From positions 1 to 64,000 of the forward strand of contig CAVXOL010000021.1 of NCBI GenBank assembly GCA_963763325.1: 64,000 bases of DNA. The letters run 5' to 3'. The notes beneath the pieces were generated by a model, which worked only from the letters and a program-made list of their open reading frames with translations, was not told the origin of the DNA and did no database searches. The stretch comes from JBBECJ01 sp963763325. GTDB lineage: Bacteria > Chloroflexota > Chloroflexia > Thermomicrobiales > CFX8. Every line of letters starts with the position of its first letter. Within the stretch, counting starts at the first letter, position 1. Below are positions 9,501 through 19,962 of the stretch, one piece after another. Both the position numbers and the translations under genes were made by a program.

Positions 9501-12500
9501 TCAAGCCAGCCCGTTCTCAACAGCAAACCGTGTTGCCGCAGCACGCGAACTGACGTTGAGCTTAGTGTAGATCGAGGTCAGGTGCGTGTTCACCGTTCGC
9601 CGCGCGACGAAGAGGCGTTCGGCGACCTCGGCGTCGGTCAGTCCCTGAGCGACGAGTCGCAACACCTCAACCTCGCGTGCCGTCAGCCCCGCTGGATAGA
9701 TAGTGGTTCCCGTTGCACCGTCCAGCACTGCCTCAAGGGCATCGACACGTGCCAGCGTCGGAGCCGCTCCAAGCGGAACGCAGATCGAGCGCACCTCTTC
9801 CAGCAGCCGACGCGCCTCATCGAACGCGCCAGTCACCTGCCGCAATTCAGCCTGTGCAAGGAGCGTCAACGCCCGCTCAAACGGCGCGGCACAGGCGTCG
9901 GCCAGATCGAGCGCAACGCGCAGGGCTTGCTCTGCGGAATCACCATCCCCGGCTTCCGTGTCGAGTTGCCCCACGATAACGATGGGCTGCGAGCAGCGCC
10001 AGCGGCTGGCGTGGTTGGGATGCGTACTCGATCGCGCGAGCTGCATGCTGTCGGGCCAGGCCAGGTTCGCCAGCAGCCCGCTGGTAGCGCGCCCACAGCA
10101 GTTCCGCGTCCGAGCGACCGCGTACATCGCCGCTCCATTCCAGCCAGCGGTCGTGAGACATGAGCCAGGCCTTCGCCAACGGCAGATCGCCGACATCCAG
10201 CGCAAGATTCCCGGCCAACCGTTGCAATGCATGATCGTTATGGAGGTTTCGCTGCTCCCGGGTGGTGATCCGGACCGTCAGGCAGGTACTCGCCGATGAT
10301 CTTCCATGACAGACCCGGATCGCCCTGATCTCGTGCAAGCTGCCCAAGTGCCGGCCCGACGAGCGGATAGGTCAATGTGTCGCCAACCGTTCTGAGAGCC
10401 AGCGCGGACTCGCGGACCTCGTACCAGGCGCCGTCCAGCAGACCGGAAACGAGCGTTCTGAAATATGGCCAATCGTTGTTGATTGCCGTGCCACTTGCCT
10501 GCCGCCAGATCTGTCGGGCATCGTCGATCAGGCGTCGCCGTTCGTCGACCCGGTCTGCACGATACGGAATGGTGCATTCGAGCCATTCGTCGGCGGTCGC
10601 AACGGCAACCATGACTCGATGGTTGATGCTGCGGTAGGCGCTGCGCGCCCGCTCAAACGCGTCTCTCGCCTGCTCGACACGACCAGTCGCGGCATACGCG
10701 ATCGCCAACCCATGGACCGCATCGGCATAGCCGTCGCGGACTTCCAACATCGACTCCGTCTCCGCGGCGTATCGCTCACCGATGGCGATCGCCTCAGCAT
10801 TGCGGCCGACCCAGGCAAGCCAGAGGACGAGCGTTCCGCGCCGGGTAACGACTCCGGTGGCCGCGCTATCGACCTGGCTGTCCGATCGTCGCGCCTGTTC
10901 GACCGGCAATGAGTCGGCGACCCAGGCAGCGATCGGACCGCTCATCTCCTCACCGTGCGACCGCGAGACGGCATCGAGCGCGGCGACCCCTGCTTCCATC
11001 TCGGGCAGTCCTCGATCAACCTGGAAGGCCATACAGCGCAGCATTCCTCGGTCGGCTTGCGCGTAGGCAGCCAGGATCGGATCGCCCACAGCATCGGCCA
11101 CGTCGCCGGCGCGCTCCATCAGGGCGATGCCACGCTCGAGATCGGAAAACCGCAGCAGCCGGCCGATTCGATAGAGCAGCCAGCCTCGGTCATTATCACG
11201 AGTATCGTCCGGTTCGAGCAGGCGCAACGCCTCCTCGAACCGTTGGGCCGCAGACTGCATCGCGTATGCACGCTGCGCTCGTTCGCCGGCTCGAACCAAC
11301 CAGTCGACCGCGCGAGGATCTGCAGCCTGTTGGAGGTGCCGAGCGATGGCGTCCGGGCCGTGCGCCGCATGTTCGATGAGCCAATCGGCGATCCGGCGGT
11401 GCCAGAGACGACGCTGGGCCGGCAACATGCCGCCATAGACTGCTTCCCGAACGAGTGCATGCACGAAGCGGACGGTTGTGTTGTCACCGGTCTCCTCAAG
11501 CAGGTACGCGTCAATCCCTCGCTCGACCAGCGTCAGGAGGCGGTCTTCAGCAACGTCCGCAACCGACTGCCAGAGATCGAGCTCCACCACGTGTCCAATA
11601 ACGGCCGCGATCTGTAGCAGCGATCGCTCGTCGTCTTCCAGCCGGGCCAGCCGGCCCTCGATGACCTGGACGACCAGTGGCGGAACCGGCACATGATCGA
11701 GCGCGCGGAGCGCCCAGCCACTCGCCGCCGGCGTCAGGAATGCTTCCTCCTCAAGCGTCCGCAACAACTCGCCAACGAAGAGCGGATTGCCCTCGGCCTG
11801 ATCCTGAAGATGCGTCACAAGCTGGTCTTCATCTGCCGGCGGCAGCCGATACCTGACGGCCACAAGCTGACGAATGTCGTCAGCCGCCAACCGCCGGAGC
11901 GTCATACGCTCCCCGCCCGCTTCCCGGACGAGGAGCGGCAGTAGGTGAAACAGGGGATGGTGGCGGGTCACCTCGGTGTCGCGATAGGTGACGACGATCA
12001 GCACCGGATCGTCCGCCAGCCGTCGCGCGAGAAAGCGCAACAGGTCAAGACTCTCGGGATCGGACCAGTGCAGGTCTTCGAGAACGATCGCCAGCGGCCG
12101 ATCAGCCGTCAGCGAATGCAAGAGATCGTGACTCTGCTCGAAGAGTTCTTCTTTCCCCGGCGCATCGACAGATGCTCGATCCGTTGCCGCCATCATCGGC
12201 AACAACGATGGACCACCGGCCACCGGAACATTCCGAAACACATCTCGCCAGGGACCATACGGCGGCGTCATCGTCAGGTCGTAGCAATGCCCGGCGAGCA
12301 CACGAACGCCGCTGGCGATCGCGTTGCGCTTCAAGTCTTCGACGAGCGTCGTCTTGCCGATCCCCGCTTCGCCACCAAGCAGCACAACGCCGCCACGTCC
12401 CTGTCAACGTCGCCGAGAGCAGCGCGTGAAGACGCTCCTGTTCGCGGACTCGACCGACCAGCGACGGCCGCTCCGGCCGCCAGTCGTCAGGTGGCTGCAT
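9501..12500 (-). CDS. LuxR-family regulator with AAA/STAND ATPase domain (third tandem copy, three frameshifts)
   Basis: About 1000 codons if the frame is repaired. The N-terminus at 12500 reads MQPPDDWRPERPSLVGRVRE. A frameshift near 12399-12401 precedes the P-loop (LLGGEAGIGKTTLVEDL), which is followed by a Walker B-like AIVLEDLHWSDPESLDLLRF and a long TPR-like region. Frameshifts near 10262 and 9969-9972 lead into the C-terminal HTH (LTAREVEVLRLVAQGLTDAE, then RTVNTHLTSIYTKLNV). The ATPase resembles the MalT/'adenylate cyclase-associated' LuxR class more than the NB-ARC class of the two downstream copies, while the HTH is nearly identical to theirs. The lesions at 12399 and 9969 are each corrected by removing one base from a C run on the plus strand, suggesting sequence error rather than decay. 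The start is uncertain, as no strong ribosome-binding site is present. Confidence 0.8.
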
Positions 12501-12635
12501 GGACTGCCCCGATGTTGCCCTTGAGTAACGCAAGCTTAACGACAGTGTAGCGAATACCTGCGCATATCGCATATCCGGTGCCGCCCCGCTGATACGTCGA
12601 ATCAATCGGAGACCGGGCAGCCCTGTCCCAGGCAT

Positions 12636-15340
12636 CTACATCGAAATACCAAGTCGCCCGCGCGTGATCTGGAACTCGACGTTGCCGCGCACAGTCATCT
12701 TCGACATGTACTCGCGACCGGCGACCCGCAGAGCAATGTCCAGCAGTGGCTCGATCCCGGCATCGTCAATCACCAGATCGAAGTCAACGCCATGCAGCGA
12801 GTCAGCCGTGGTCGTCTGGATGACCGGGATCATCCGGTGGGCTACCAGCGGGTGGCTGGCGCTGTGAGCAACGATGATCTCGACACCGGTCGCACCGAGG
12901 CCGGTCAGGATCTCGCCCCAATCGCCGGTTGGCGTCTCCATGACGTGCAGGCCAGGGGTCGCGGCAGTTTCGCCATATCCGAGCGATGGCGACGGCGGCT
13001 CGATCCCAAACACAGACAGCCAGTCCGCAGTCGACGCAAGCGGCAACGCGCTCTCCGGCATGACAACCGTCCCGCCCGACGCGATGACAAGCCGAGCAAG
13101 GCCGGCGTAGGTCGGCGCAGCATCCGGCGACAACTCGCCAACAGCGGCGAGTCCGAGCCGAAGCGCACCCAGACCCGCATCGGCATATTCCAGCGGCGGT
13201 GCGTGTTTTCGGGCAGTGGCGAACCAGGCGGCGACCTTCTGCTCAACGGCGTCGATGCCGCCATCCAGCTGGATGCTGGCCCAGCCGAAGCGGGCCGGAT
13301 CGTGGCCACGCTCGCGCAGGGCGTGGCGCAGGTAGTCGTTGTGCGTCTTCTCGCAGCCGTGCTCCAGCAGCAGCGCCGGACCGACCAGCGGATGCGTCAG
13401 GTGCCCGATCAGCGTCCGGATGTAGATATCCTCCGACGAGCCAGAGGATGCCCCGCAGCCCTCCGTGTGCGGCAGCGCGACGTAGCGAGAGATGCCGCCC
13501 TCACCGGCATGGCGTGCATCGAGCCAACCAGCGATTCGTCGCGCGATTTGCCCTGCGCAGAGACTGGTCGGCAGCACCAGCCCGACCCGGTCGGTCACTG
13601 TTCCGCGCTCCGTCACGATCGCGCGGAATGATTCGGGTAGCCAGCGCTCGTTCTCTTTCATCCAGAACGATCTCGCTCGCACACAACACCGGCTCACCAC
13701 TCGGCGCCGGCAACGCCTGGATTGCCGCCAGCTCGCCGGGACCGGTCAGCGGCCAGTCACGCCAGATCGAGACCTGGCTGTGGCCGGCCTGCTCGCCAAC
13801 CGTCCGCTCGCCGCTGGCGGCTGCAATCGTCCGCGTCAGCAGGTCACGACCGAGGTCGTCCATCGGCACACCGTCGAGGTAGAGACCGGCATTGACGTCC
13901 ATGTCGCGCTCGAAGCAGCTCGTAGCGGCCAGTCGTCGTCACGATCTTGATCGTCGGGACAAACGGGAAGTTGGTAATTGAGCCGTTGCCAGTTACGAAG
14001 TAGAGCAGGTTGCTGCCGGACGCGACCTGACCGGCGATGCTCTCCAGATCGTTGCCGGGGCTGTCCATGAAGTAGTAGCCGGGCTCCAGCATCCGCTCGC
14101 CGTAGTCGATCACGTGGTCCAGGCGAACATCCGGGTCGCGCTTGGTGGCCGCGCCGAGCGACTTGATCGCGATGTTGTAGAGGCCCCGGTAGAGGTTGCC
14201 GCCCGACGGATTCCCCTCAGCCGTATGTCCGTGCCAGGCCGCCCGCTCCTTGAAGCGCTCAACGACTTCGAGGAATCGTCGCGCCGTCGCCAGATCGCGG
14301 ACGTTGCGCAGCACGTACGCCTCGGCACCGATCAACTCATCCGTCTCTGCCAGGTTGGCCGCGCCACCGTAGCGGACGACCTCCCGCGCCGCCCAGGCCG
14401 CCAGCGGGTTGCCGGAGACACCGGAGAACGCATCCGATCCGCCACACTGCAACCCAAGCTTCAGCGCCGACAGCGGCTGCTCCGTCCGCCGCGCCGTCGC
14501 GACAGCTGGCAACCAGCCACGGATCAGCTCCTCGCCCCGCGCCAGGTCAGCATCGAAGCCGTCGCGCAGCGTCACGAAACGATGCAGCACATCATCCAGC
14601 GGGTAACCCTGCTCACGCATGTACCCGCGCAGCATCGCGCCCGTCAGCGCCTCGTCGCCTCGATCGACGACCAGCACCGCGCCAATGTTCGGGTGAACAA
14701 CCATCCCCGCCAGCGTCCGCAACAGCAGATCAAGGTTGTTCGGCGTCCCGGCCCCGCCCTCGGTGTGAGTGACACTGACGATCCCGTCGATTCCGGGCGT
14801 CTCGGCCACCGGACGCAGCCGGTCTTCCAACGCCCGCGCCCAGCCACCCGTTCGCGAGGTCGTTGCCAGAATGACGACGTAGTTGCGCGTCCCGACTCCC
14901 CGCGCCACACCACGGTCATAGCCCAGGAACGTCGGTGTTATGTCGCTCTGAGCCGGCGTTACCTGGCATCCCGGCTGGAAGCTGGCCTCGTCGAGATCGT
15001 ATGCCTCCAGCGCCGTGTCGCGAAAGTTCGGCGTTTCCGGCAGTGCAAAGCCAACCTCGCGCAGCCGCAGCGCATCCAGCATCCGCGCGTTGTGCAGGTA
15101 CTCGCCCGGCGCGATGTCACGCAGCGCATAGCCGAACGGCAACCCCCACGACAGCAACGCTGCCCCAGCCGCGATCGGCTCAACCGCGAAACGATGCCCC
15201 TCAAGGAGCGTCCAGTCGATCGTGGCCACTTCGCCGCCGATCGCCACTCGCGTCCCAGCCTCGACCCGCCGCGTCACAATTGCCGCGTTGTCCCCAACCG
15301 CCGGCAACCGAGCAATGTCCTCCAGCCCGAGCGTCCCCAC
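12636..15340 (-). CDS. UxaA/altronate dehydratase family protein, long form with a second related domain (two frameshifts)
   Basis: About 900 codons after repair. The N-terminal ~75 residues look like the small SAF-type UxaA domain. Next comes a full altronate/galactarate dehydratase core with GVGTRNYVVIL, a VTHTEGGAGTPNNLD motif, LGLQCGGSDAFSGVSGNP and ending in DMDVNAGLYLDG. Frame changes occur near 13910 and near 13690. The last ~340 residues repeat the core in diverged form (ALPHTEGCGASSGSSED, then LEHGCEKTHNDYLRH), but the QCGGSD-type site is not visible in the second copy. Family members dehydrate sugar acids such as altronate with a metal cofactor. The GTG at 15338-15340 is chosen for its AGAGGTGGG upstream; the open frame extends to 15424. 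Confidence 0.75.
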
Positions 15341-15678
15341 GCGTCCCACCTCTCGCCGTCCACTCTCGCTGCCCTGAGAATAGCAGCAAATGTAGTTCGG
15401 GAGTCGGGGGTCGGAGGACGTCACCGTGTCCTGGCAGGGGCCGATCCCGTCTCGGCCCCTGTCAGGACGGAGTAACGTCGCATCTCGTCATCTCTATATC
15501 CCCCTATCCCTACCTCCCATCCGCCTCATGCCTCGTCCCTGAATAAAGTACCGGAGTCCCGACGCGAATCACGACGCTGTTCGATATAGTGATGAAACTG
15601 ATCGACACCGACAGCCGGAGGGTCGACGCAGGGATAGGGACGCTAGCCAACGGCGCGCGGCACCGTCTGTGTGTCCAG

Positions 15679-15707
15679 TTGGCGGCGTGCAAACACTGAA
15701 TAACAAT
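15679..15707 (+). promoter_or_regulatory. Possible promoter for ftsH
   Basis: TTGGCG at 15679-15684 and AACAAT at 15702-15707 are separated by 17 bp, each matching four of six sigma-70 consensus positions. It lies 30 bp upstream of the ftsH start. The match is weak and could be chance. Confidence 0.3.
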
Positions 15708-15736
15708 GCGGACGGGCGACGGCCCCGGAGGAATTG

Positions 15737-17737
15737 ATGAGCGAGCAGCAGCATGAGACGGCGAGCGCGAAGCGCAAGCCGGCAGGGCGCTTCGGCAGAG
15801 GCGCCGGTCAGCAACCTTTGCGGGAGCGCTTACGCTCGCGGCGCCTCTGGATCCTGATCGCTGCCCTCGCCGTCGCCAACTGGGTGCTCGTTACGATGCT
15901 GTTCCCCAGCAACAGCGACCGCGTCACGATCTCCTACACCGCCTTCCGCGAGCAGGTCGAGGCCGGCAACGTCACCCGCATCACGACCCACAAGGACGAC
16001 ATTCAGGGCGATCTGACCCAGGCGATTCCCGATCCCGCCGAGACCACTGGTGACGACACCACCTACACCGAGTTCCAGACGACGCTGCCGTCCTTCGTCG
16101 ATTCCAGCGCGCTTGAGCCGTTCCTGATCGAAAACGGCGTCACGATCGACGCCGAACCGCTCGAGCAGCCGCGCTCGCTGCTGGCGACCCTCCTGCTCGG
16201 CTTCGGTCCGACGATCCTGCTGATCGGCGGCTTCCTCTGGCTCTCCGGCAAGGCGCTCGGCGGGGCAACCGGCATGCTGACGATGGGCCGCAGCCGCGCC
16301 AAACGCTACGACGCAGCCGAAGCCGGTCATACGCCGATCACGTTCGCGGATGTCGCCGGGATCGACGAGGTCCAGGCCGAGCTGGTCGAGGTTGTCGACT
16401 TCCTCAAGAACCCGGCCAAGTACCAGCGGCTCGGCGGGACGATCCCGCACGGCGTCCTGCTGATCGGCCCACCCGGCACCGGCAAGACGCTACTGGCTCG
16501 CGCCGTCGCCGGCGAGGCTCACGTCCCGTTCTTCTCGATGAGCGGCTCCGAATTCATCGAGATGGTCGTCGGCGTCGGCGCATCGCGCGTTCGCGACCTC
16601 TTCAGGCTGGCGCGCGAGGCTGCCCCGGCCATCATCTTCATCGACGAGCTCGACGCGATCGGCGGCAAGCGCGGCAGCACGCCGCCAGCAGGTGGCAGCC
16701 AGGAACGCGAGCAGACCCTGAACCAGATTCTGGTCGAGATGGACGGCTTCGCGGCCCGCGAATCATTGATCGTCATCGCGGCCACCAACCGCGCCGATGT
16801 CCTCGACCCGGCCCTGCTCCGCCCTGGCCGCTTCGACCGCCGCGTCACCGTCCTGCCGCCCGACAAGGCTGGCCGGGCTGCCATCCTCGGCGTCCACACG
16901 CGCGGCGTCCCACTCGCGCCGGAAGTCGACCTCGACGCCGTCGCTGGTGAGTCAGCCGGACTCGTCGGCGCCGAGATTCGCAACCTCGTCAACGAAGCCG
17001 CACTGACCGCCGCCCGTCGTGGCCGCGACAGCGTCAGCCAGTCGGACTTCACCGACGCGCTGGAGAAGATCGCGCTCGGCGCCGAGCGACGGCTGGCGAT
17101 GTCACCCGAGGACCGCGAGCGGGTCGCCTACCACGAGGCCGGCCACGCCCTGATCGGCCTCCTCCAGCCGGAGAGCGACCCCGTCCGCCGCGTCACCGTT
17201 GTCCCGCGTGGCCAGGCGCTCGGTGTTACCCTCTCGGTGCCCGACGCCGACCGCTACAACTACAACGAGTCCCACATCCGCGCCCGGCTCGTCTCGACCC
17301 TCGGAGGCCGCGCCGCCGAGCAACTCGTCTACGGCTCAATCACGACCGGCGCCGAGAACGACATCAAGCAGGTCACCGCGCTGGCCAGGGCGATGGTCGC
17401 TCGCTGGGGCATGAGCCAGGAAGTCGGCCTGCTGGCGATCGACTCGCGCGAGTCCGGCGACTTCCTCAACACCGGCCCGAACGCCGGCAGCAACGCCTTC
17501 AGCGAGGAGACTGCCCGCCTCGTCGACGCCGCCACCCGCCGCATCATCGACGAGTCCTACGCCACCGCCCTCGAACTCCTCACCCACAACCGCCACCGCC
17601 TCGAATCCCTCACCGAAGCCCTGCTGCGCGACGAATCCCTCGACCTCGACCAGATGCTCGAAGCAACCGGCCTGACCCGCGACCGCTTCACCGAAGAAGC
17701 GCCGCTGGCGATCGCGATCGGAGATGGTGATGGATGA
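15737..17737 (+). CDS. ftsH: ATP-dependent zinc metalloprotease FtsH
   Basis: A 666-residue membrane-anchored AAA+ protease. A basic N-terminus precedes a first membrane helix (about 35-55), a periplasmic domain of about 75 residues follows, and a second helix lies near 150-170. The AAA module shows Walker A GPPGTGKT (about 244), Walker B with IIFIDELDAIG, and the second region of homology with ATNRADVLDPALLRPGRFDRR. The protease domain has the zinc-binding HEAGH near residue 465. FtsH degrades membrane and short-lived cytosolic proteins as a hexamer. The length is typical. The ATG at 15737 follows GGAGGAATTG; a TTG three bases earlier is less likely. The Pro- and Glu-rich tail after the protease domain is short. 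It overlaps the small membrane protein downstream, implying coupled translation. Confidence 0.97.
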   Translation: MSEQQHETASAKRKPAGRFGRGAGQQPLRERLRSRRLWILIAALAVANWVLVTMLFPSNSDRVTISYTAFREQVEAGNVTRITTHKDDIQGDLTQAIPDPAETTGDDTTYTEFQTTLPSFVDSSALEPFLIENGVTIDAEPLEQPRSLLATLLLGFGPTILLIGGFLWLSGKALGGATGMLTMGRSRAKRYDAAEAGHTPITFADVAGIDEVQAELVEVVDFLKNPAKYQRLGGTIPHGVLLIGPPGTGKTLLARAVAGEAHVPFFSMSGSEFIEMVVGVGASRVRDLFRLAREAAPAIIFIDELDAIGGKRGSTPPAGGSQEREQTLNQILVEMDGFAARESLIVIAATNRADVLDPALLRPGRFDRRVTVLPPDKAGRAAILGVHTRGVPLAPEVDLDAVAGESAGLVGAEIRNLVNEAALTAARRGRDSVSQSDFTDALEKIALGAERRLAMSPEDRERVAYHEAGHALIGLLQPESDPVRRVTVVPRGQALGVTLSVPDADRYNYNESHIRARLVSTLGGRAAEQLVYGSITTGAENDIKQVTALARAMVARWGMSQEVGLLAIDSRESGDFLNTGPNAGSNAFSEETARLVDAATRRIIDESYATALELLTHNRHRLESLTEALLRDESLDLDQMLEATGLTRDRFTEEAPLAIAIGDGDG

Positions 17738-17951
17738 GCGGCAACGCTCCGAAGTTGGTTGTGCGGCGATGTTGCTCTCGCCAATCCTGCTCGTCGGAGT
17801 GTTCGCCCTCGCCAACGCGAGTCGCGACAGCAACACACGGGGAAACACCTTCTGGATGTTGGTACTGTTGATCACCGCCACCGTGATGTTCTCGGCCGGA
17901 ACCATCGTCTGGCTTCGCAACCGATCTCACGAGGACGAACCAGTCAAGTAG
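17730..17951 (+). CDS. Small two-helix membrane protein
   Basis: A 73-residue protein (MDERQRSEVGCAAMLLSP...) with two predicted membrane helices (about residues 12-28 and 40-60) and a charged tail ending HEDEPVK. It overlaps the last bases of ftsH by 8 bp; a GGAG sits six bases before the ATG at 17730 (an ATG at 17724 is an alternative). No family is recognised. The overlap suggests translational coupling to ftsH, so a role at the membrane with FtsH is possible but unproven. The stop codon lies inside the left arm of a perfect 28-bp inverted repeat. Confidence 0.6.
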   Translation: MDERQRSEVGCAAMLLSPILLVGVFALANASRDSNTRGNTFWMLVLLITATVMFSAGTIVWLRNRSHEDEPVK

Positions 17952-18032
17952 TGGCCGTGCCTCGTGCCGGCCACGTCCCCCACCCAACGAGCGCGACCGG
18001 AACATGGCCGGCACGAGGCACGGCCACTACTT
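17946..18032. repeat. 28-bp perfect inverted repeat (GTGCCTCGTGCCGGCC palindrome family)
   Basis: Arms 17946-17973 and 18005-18032 are exact reverse complements with a 31-bp loop. The element lies between convergent gene ends (17951 and 18048) and would work as a strong bidirectional hairpin. The arm closely matches the arms of the element at 37677-37790, so this is a dispersed palindromic family. Confidence 0.85.
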
Positions 18033-18047
18033 CAGGCACGATCTGAG

Positions 18048-18713
18048 CTACGGCACCGCGACAACGAACACGTACTCCGTCTTCGCTTCTTCATGAAGTT
18101 CCTGAGCGATCTCGTCCGGCAATGGCCAGCGGATCGTCACGTCCATAATGTAAAGACCACGATCTTCCGGTCGAGACACTGACAGCGGTTCGCCATCGAG
18201 GGTGACGGTGGAAATCGGGTCGGTCTGCTTAACAAACGCTGGGTTGGAGCCAATCGCGTTTCCCTGCGAGTTGACCAACATCGCGGTGTTCTCTTCGTAG
18301 CGGTAGAGCGCAATGTCCGTCGTGCCAGCAGGATACGGGGAGTCACGCAGTTCGAACCGGGCTTCGGCGCCGGACGGCCACTCGATCGGGTCGATCGCGA
18401 GAACCACGCGACCACCGAACTCAAAACCGCTCAACGTCTCCGTCTCAGGGTCGTACCACGCGTTCGCCGCAACGATGCCGACCGATTGACCGGCTGGGGT
18501 AACAAGCACCAGTTCCGGCGGTCGAATCTCGTTCGGCCCAGCCGTCGGCGTCGGCAACCGAGGGCCGCCCCGAGCCAATCCGAGCGTCGGCGACGCGCTA
18601 GCTGACTGTGACGCTGTGTCGCGCTCACCACGACACGCGCCTGCACTGACCAACAGCACGACGATCAGAGCCAATACAGACTTACCAACGCTGGACAAGA
18701 CTACCTCGAACAC
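18048..18713 (-). CDS. Hypothetical lipoprotein
   Basis: A 221-residue protein with a lipoprotein signal (hydrophobic ALIVVLLVSAGAC with Cys at about residue 27), then a low-complexity Ser/Thr/Pro linker (TASQSASASPTLG), then a beta-rich domain of about 160 residues. No catalytic motif is seen. It is probably anchored on the outer face of the membrane. The gene is isolated: it is convergent with the small membrane protein and divergent from the paralogue pair at 18834. No family is recognised. Confidence 0.65.
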   Translation of the reverse strand: MFEVVLSSVGKSVLALIVVLLVSAGACRGERDTASQSASASPTLGLARGGPRLPTPTAGPNEIRPPELVLVTPAGQSVGIVAANAWYDPETETLSGFEFGGRVVLAIDPIEWPSGAEARFELRDSPYPAGTTDIALYRYEENTAMLVNSQGNAIGSNPAFVKQTDPISTVTLDGEPLSVSRPEDRGLYIMDVTIRWPLPDEIAQELHEEAKTEYVFVVAVP

Positions 18714-18762
18714 GTCTCACACAAATCGCACCAACCGGCAGATCGAACCACAAATGTACACA

Positions 18763-18791
18763 TTGCCTGAACCAATCGGGACCGCTATGAT
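18763..18791 (+). promoter_or_regulatory. Sigma-70-like promoter for the 18834-19822 gene pair
   Basis: TTGCCT at 18763-18768 and TATGAT at 18786-18791 are separated by exactly 17 bp. The -10 box matches the consensus at five of six positions. It sits 43 bp upstream of the start at 18834. Confidence 0.5.
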
Positions 18792-18833
18792 GGCGATATC
18801 AGCACAACCAATCGCATCGACGGAGCAGCAGAC

Positions 18834-19334
18834 ATGGCAACAACCATCAACGACTTCACGTTCGATTACGAGCAGTTCGACTACGCGCACCTGCTCGCCG
18901 TCCTGCCATTCACGCGAACAGCGGCCATCGGCGATGCCACACTGACGATCACGTCACTTGAGGTCTACAAGGCCGGATTCGCGGCGAATCTCCTCTTCGA
19001 GCAGGAGACCGAGCCGCCGTACCCCCAACGACCCGATCCCAATGGACCACTCCTCTTCCGTGGGATGCCAGCCATCACTGCCCATGACGATCTCGGAACC
19101 CACTACGAGGGCCGACCGCGCTCCGGTTACGGTGGCGGCGGAACAACCGTCTCCCAGATACGAGAGGTCTACAACTTTGCTCCCACGCTCGATCCCAACG
19201 CGACGACATTGACGCTCGACATCACCTTCGTCACCCGCCTCGGCTGGAACCTCGCCGGCGAGCCGCAGTGGACTCCGGACGACATCATCGCCGGCCCGTG
19301 GCAGACCGAATTCAGCCTACCGGAGCGCCAATGA
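18834..19334 (+). CDS. Hypothetical beta-rich protein, paralogue A
   Basis: A 166-residue protein (MATTINDFTFDYEQFDY...) without signal peptide or membrane helix. The pattern 'TLTITSLEVYKAGF', then 'HDDLGTHYEG', then a Gly-rich stretch and 'DPNATTLTLDITF' suggests an immunoglobulin-like or beta-sandwich fold of the kind seen in uncharacterised small DUFs. GGAGCAGCAGAC precedes the ATG. Its stop overlaps the start of the next gene (ATGA), and the next protein is a clear paralogue, so the two form a translationally coupled pair. Both end in an AGPW motif. The function is unknown. Confidence 0.65.
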   Translation: MATTINDFTFDYEQFDYAHLLAVLPFTRTAAIGDATLTITSLEVYKAGFAANLLFEQETEPPYPQRPDPNGPLLFRGMPAITAHDDLGTHYEGRPRSGYGGGGTTVSQIREVYNFAPTLDPNATTLTLDITFVTRLGWNLAGEPQWTPDDIIAGPWQTEFSLPERQ

Positions 19335-19822
19335 ACGACGATCCAGCCGCCAACCCGCCACCGGGCGGTCGCGTGGCGCCCGAGATGGGGTCGCACAATC
19401 TGCTGCGCGTCGTGCCGGTCGCCCAGCACCAGCAGGTCAGCGATGTCTCAGTCACCGTCTACTCGCTCGAACTCTACGAGTCCGGCTTCGTTGTCGTCGC
19501 GCGCCTCAATTGGATCGGTGAGAGCGGTGGCCTCCCAAATCTCGGATGGACCGCCGAGGACGACAGAGGCACGACCTACACCCACTTCGGTTGCGGCGGC
19601 AGCGGCGGTGGCCGCCCACCAACCCAATTCTCCTGGCGGCTCGGCTGCTCCTTCGGCGGGTCGATTTCTGCGGACACGGCACAACTCATACTGACAGCCA
19701 CCAGGCTCGGATTCCAGAAGATCATCTTCGACGACAACCAGGAACCGCACATTGAACTCGCCCAGACGATCGCCGGACCGTGGCGGTTTGTCATCCCGAT
19801 CGACAATCGCACACCGTCTTGA
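19331..19822 (+). CDS. Hypothetical beta-rich protein, paralogue B
   Basis: A 163-residue protein starting MNDDPAANPPPGG at the ATGA overlap with paralogue A. The two share the same order of motifs: 'SLELYESGF', then 'AEDDRGTTYTHFG', a Gly-rich turn, an F-P/C-F strand, 'AQLILTATRLGF' and the ending 'TIAGPWRFVIPI'. The strong internal similarity with the preceding gene indicates tandem duplication and divergence. No signal peptide is seen. No function can be assigned. Confidence 0.65.
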   Translation: MNDDPAANPPPGGRVAPEMGSHNLLRVVPVAQHQQVSDVSVTVYSLELYESGFVVVARLNWIGESGGLPNLGWTAEDDRGTTYTHFGCGGSGGGRPPTQFSWRLGCSFGGSISADTAQLILTATRLGFQKIIFDDNQEPHIELAQTIAGPWRFVIPIDNRTPS

Positions 19823-19860
19823 GTGGATTCGCCAGAGCCGTTGACACAGTCCAGACAAGC

Positions 19861-19923
19861 AGGGGCCGGTCGTTGCACCCAACGCGAATCTCGACACCTC
19901 ATAAGACCCGCCCGGCTCTCCAC
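19861..19923. repeat. Intergenic repeat shared with 54443-54508
   Basis: A stretch with GGTCGTTGCA near its start and AAGACCCGCCCGGCTC near its end. The same order of blocks occurs at 54443-54508, where the ends pair as GGGCGGGTC / GACCCGCCC. It lies between convergent genes (19822 and 19963) and may serve as a terminator-like hairpin. Confidence 0.4.
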
Positions 19924-19962
19924 CCTACATCTTTGAATGCACCAGCCACGCCAACCACAGAC

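Noticed and set aside
9335..9544. Small minus-strand gene between the LuxR copies
   Set aside because: It lies over the conserved leader and the end of the third LuxR gene; conservation follows the leader, not this frame.
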